Source of the DNA: Bacteroidales bacterium
Lineage (GTDB): Bacteria; Bacteroidota; Bacteroidia; Bacteroidales; UBA12077
Direction of reading: 5' to 3'
Length of the DNA: 7,908 nt
Assembly: GCA_030643125.1 (NCBI GenBank)
Contig: DAOWML010000088.1
Span: forward strand, 1-7,908
This document shows positions 7,569-7,908 of this stretch, in pieces; position 1 is the stretch's first letter, and the number at the start of each line of letters is the position of its first letter. The position numbers and the translations under genes are program-made. The notes under the pieces are model-generated. The model was not told the origin of the DNA. It was given only the letters and a program-made list of their open reading frames with translations, and did not search any database.

Positions 7569-7594
7569 AACAGACGGGTTAACCCGTCTGTTTT
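7569..7594 (+). terminator. Strong intrinsic terminator: 24-bp perfect palindrome plus T-tract
   Basis: Positions 7569-7592 form a perfect palindrome with half-site AACAGACGGGTT. As RNA it folds into a GC-rich stem of about ten base pairs with a TTAA loop. The last stem bases merge into TTTT (7591-7594), giving the classic end for transcripts of the two-component operon. It is one of the few GC-rich patches in the window. On the minus strand the stem is followed by GTTAGTC rather than a T-run, so it should act mainly on the plus strand. As DNA it is also a symmetric potential protein site. Confidence 0.7.
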
Positions 7595-7604
7595 AATACG
7601 GCTT

Positions 7605-7663
7605 GCGGATTTAGCTTACTTCAAAAACAGGTAAAATGCCTGTTTAAAACAGGAACTTTCCGC
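7605..7663. repeat. Compact structured element with nested inverted repeats, possibly a dispersed repeat
   Basis: GCGGA (7605-7609) pairs with TCCGC (7659-7663), enclosing a 7-bp hairpin: AAACAGG (7625-7631) with CCTGTTT (7639-7645) around a 7-nt loop. A second AAACAGG (7647-7653) could compete for the same CCTGTTT. The start, GCGGATTTAGC, resembles a tRNA 5' end, but no D or T arm is present. It lies directly behind the terminator palindrome and may be part of the same non-coding module. Its strand, function and copy number cannot be judged from one window. Confidence 0.35.
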
Positions 7664-7758
7664 TTATATTTCATACTTAGATACTTTAAACTTGTATTGT
7701 GCATTATTTGATATTGTAAAATGCTATAAAAACAGTTACTAACTAAAAATCTATCCTT

Positions 7759-7908
7759 ATGAAAAAAATTTACAAATTTTTGAAATTAAGAAAACTAAAT
7801 CTGTTTTTCTTATGCAGTGCTCTTTTATTGTCGGGAAACTTATTCGGACAATTAAATGGAACCTACACTATTGGGACTAATGGCACTGAAGACTACACTT
7901 CTTTCACC
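7759..7908 (+). CDS. N-terminus of a secreted, probably surface-exposed protein (3' end outside window)
   Basis: Fifty codons are visible before the window ends. A basic start (MKKIYKFLKLRKLN) and a hydrophobic core (LFFLCSALLLSGNLF) form a long Sec signal peptide, with probable cleavage after GNLFG-Q near residue 30. The mature start, LNGTYTIGTNGTEDYTSFT, resembles the opening of large Bacteroidota extracellular proteins that begin 'GTYTIG...DF.TF..AV..L' and often end in a type IX secretion sorting domain. That C-terminus is not visible, so type IX export is an expectation only. A cysteine in the core (residue 19) is not in a good lipobox context (FFLCSA), so a lipoprotein is unlikely. The start is set by the signal peptide; there is no Shine-Dalgarno. 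The gene is separated from the regulator by a terminator and so is probably transcribed independently. Confidence 0.75.
   Translation, partial: MKKIYKFLKLRKLNLFFLCSALLLSGNLFGQLNGTYTIGTNGTEDYTSFT

Larger units (their letters stand above)
7430..7758. other. 329-bp intergenic region without a gene
   Basis: No credible reading frame, tRNA or rRNA is seen on either strand. The region holds the 7434 inverted repeat, the 7569 terminator and the 7605 nested-repeat element. The last 95 bases are AT-rich and should contain the promoter of the secreted protein gene at 7759, but I find no convincing TTG-N(19-21)-TAnnTTTG pair there. That gene may therefore need an activator or an alternative sigma factor. 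Confidence 0.6.

Noticed and set aside
7569..7592. Palindrome as an integron attC or recombination site
   Set aside because: No integrase gene, gene cassette or paired core sites are present, and the GC stem plus T-run is better explained as a terminator.
7605..7663. tRNA-like start GCGGATTTAGC with matching 5-bp closing stem and a central 7-bp stem carrying a 7-nt loop
   Set aside because: It is only 59 nt, the closing stem is 5 bp, and there is no D arm and no T-arm GTTC-type loop. It does not fold as a tRNA and is kept only as a structured element.

Overview
The window reads as chromosomal DNA from a Bacteroidota bacterium. It is very AT-rich and start codons lack Shine-Dalgarno sequences. 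One clear promoter fits the Bacteroidota sigma factor pattern (TTG, about 20 bp, TAnnTTTG). The gene content also fits: a periplasmic-TPR sensor kinase with a NarL-type regulator, TMTC-like membrane proteins with TPRs, and secreted proteins of the 'GTYTIG...DYTSFT' type. The class (Bacteroidia or Flavobacteriia) cannot be fixed from this stretch.

Layout. Positions 1-2220 (+) hold the 3' part of a polytopic TMTC/DUF1736-like membrane protein with C-terminal TPRs; its start lies before the window. It overlaps by 4 bases a soluble GT2 glycosyltransferase (2217-2966, +) resembling polyprenyl-phosphate-sugar synthases, so the two probably form a glycosylation operon. A secreted protein of unknown function follows (3028-3789, +). 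It runs convergently, with a 3-bp gap, into a dimethylargininase family gene (3793-4551, -). A 182-bp divergent intergenic region carries a well-formed promoter for a two-component system: a TPR histidine kinase (4734-6776, +) and, 5 bp later, a LuxR/NarL-family response regulator (6782-7429, +).

The 329-bp gap 7430-7758 is rich in structure. It holds a perfect 12-bp inverted repeat right after the regulator stop, a 24-bp perfect palindrome followed by T residues (a strong intrinsic terminator candidate), and a compact 59-nt element with nested and competing stems. The window ends in the first 50 codons of a secreted, probably surface-exposed protein (7759 onward, +).

Functional reading. Three units are visible: a sugar-transfer pair, a methylarginine (or related guanidine) hydrolase, and a periplasm-sensing two-component system. 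No mobile-element genes, CRISPR array, tRNA or rRNA were found. I see no clear evidence of a wholly new system. The least explained parts are the structured spacer 7430-7758, the orphan secreted protein, and the roughly 80-residue insertion in the TMTC-like protein.
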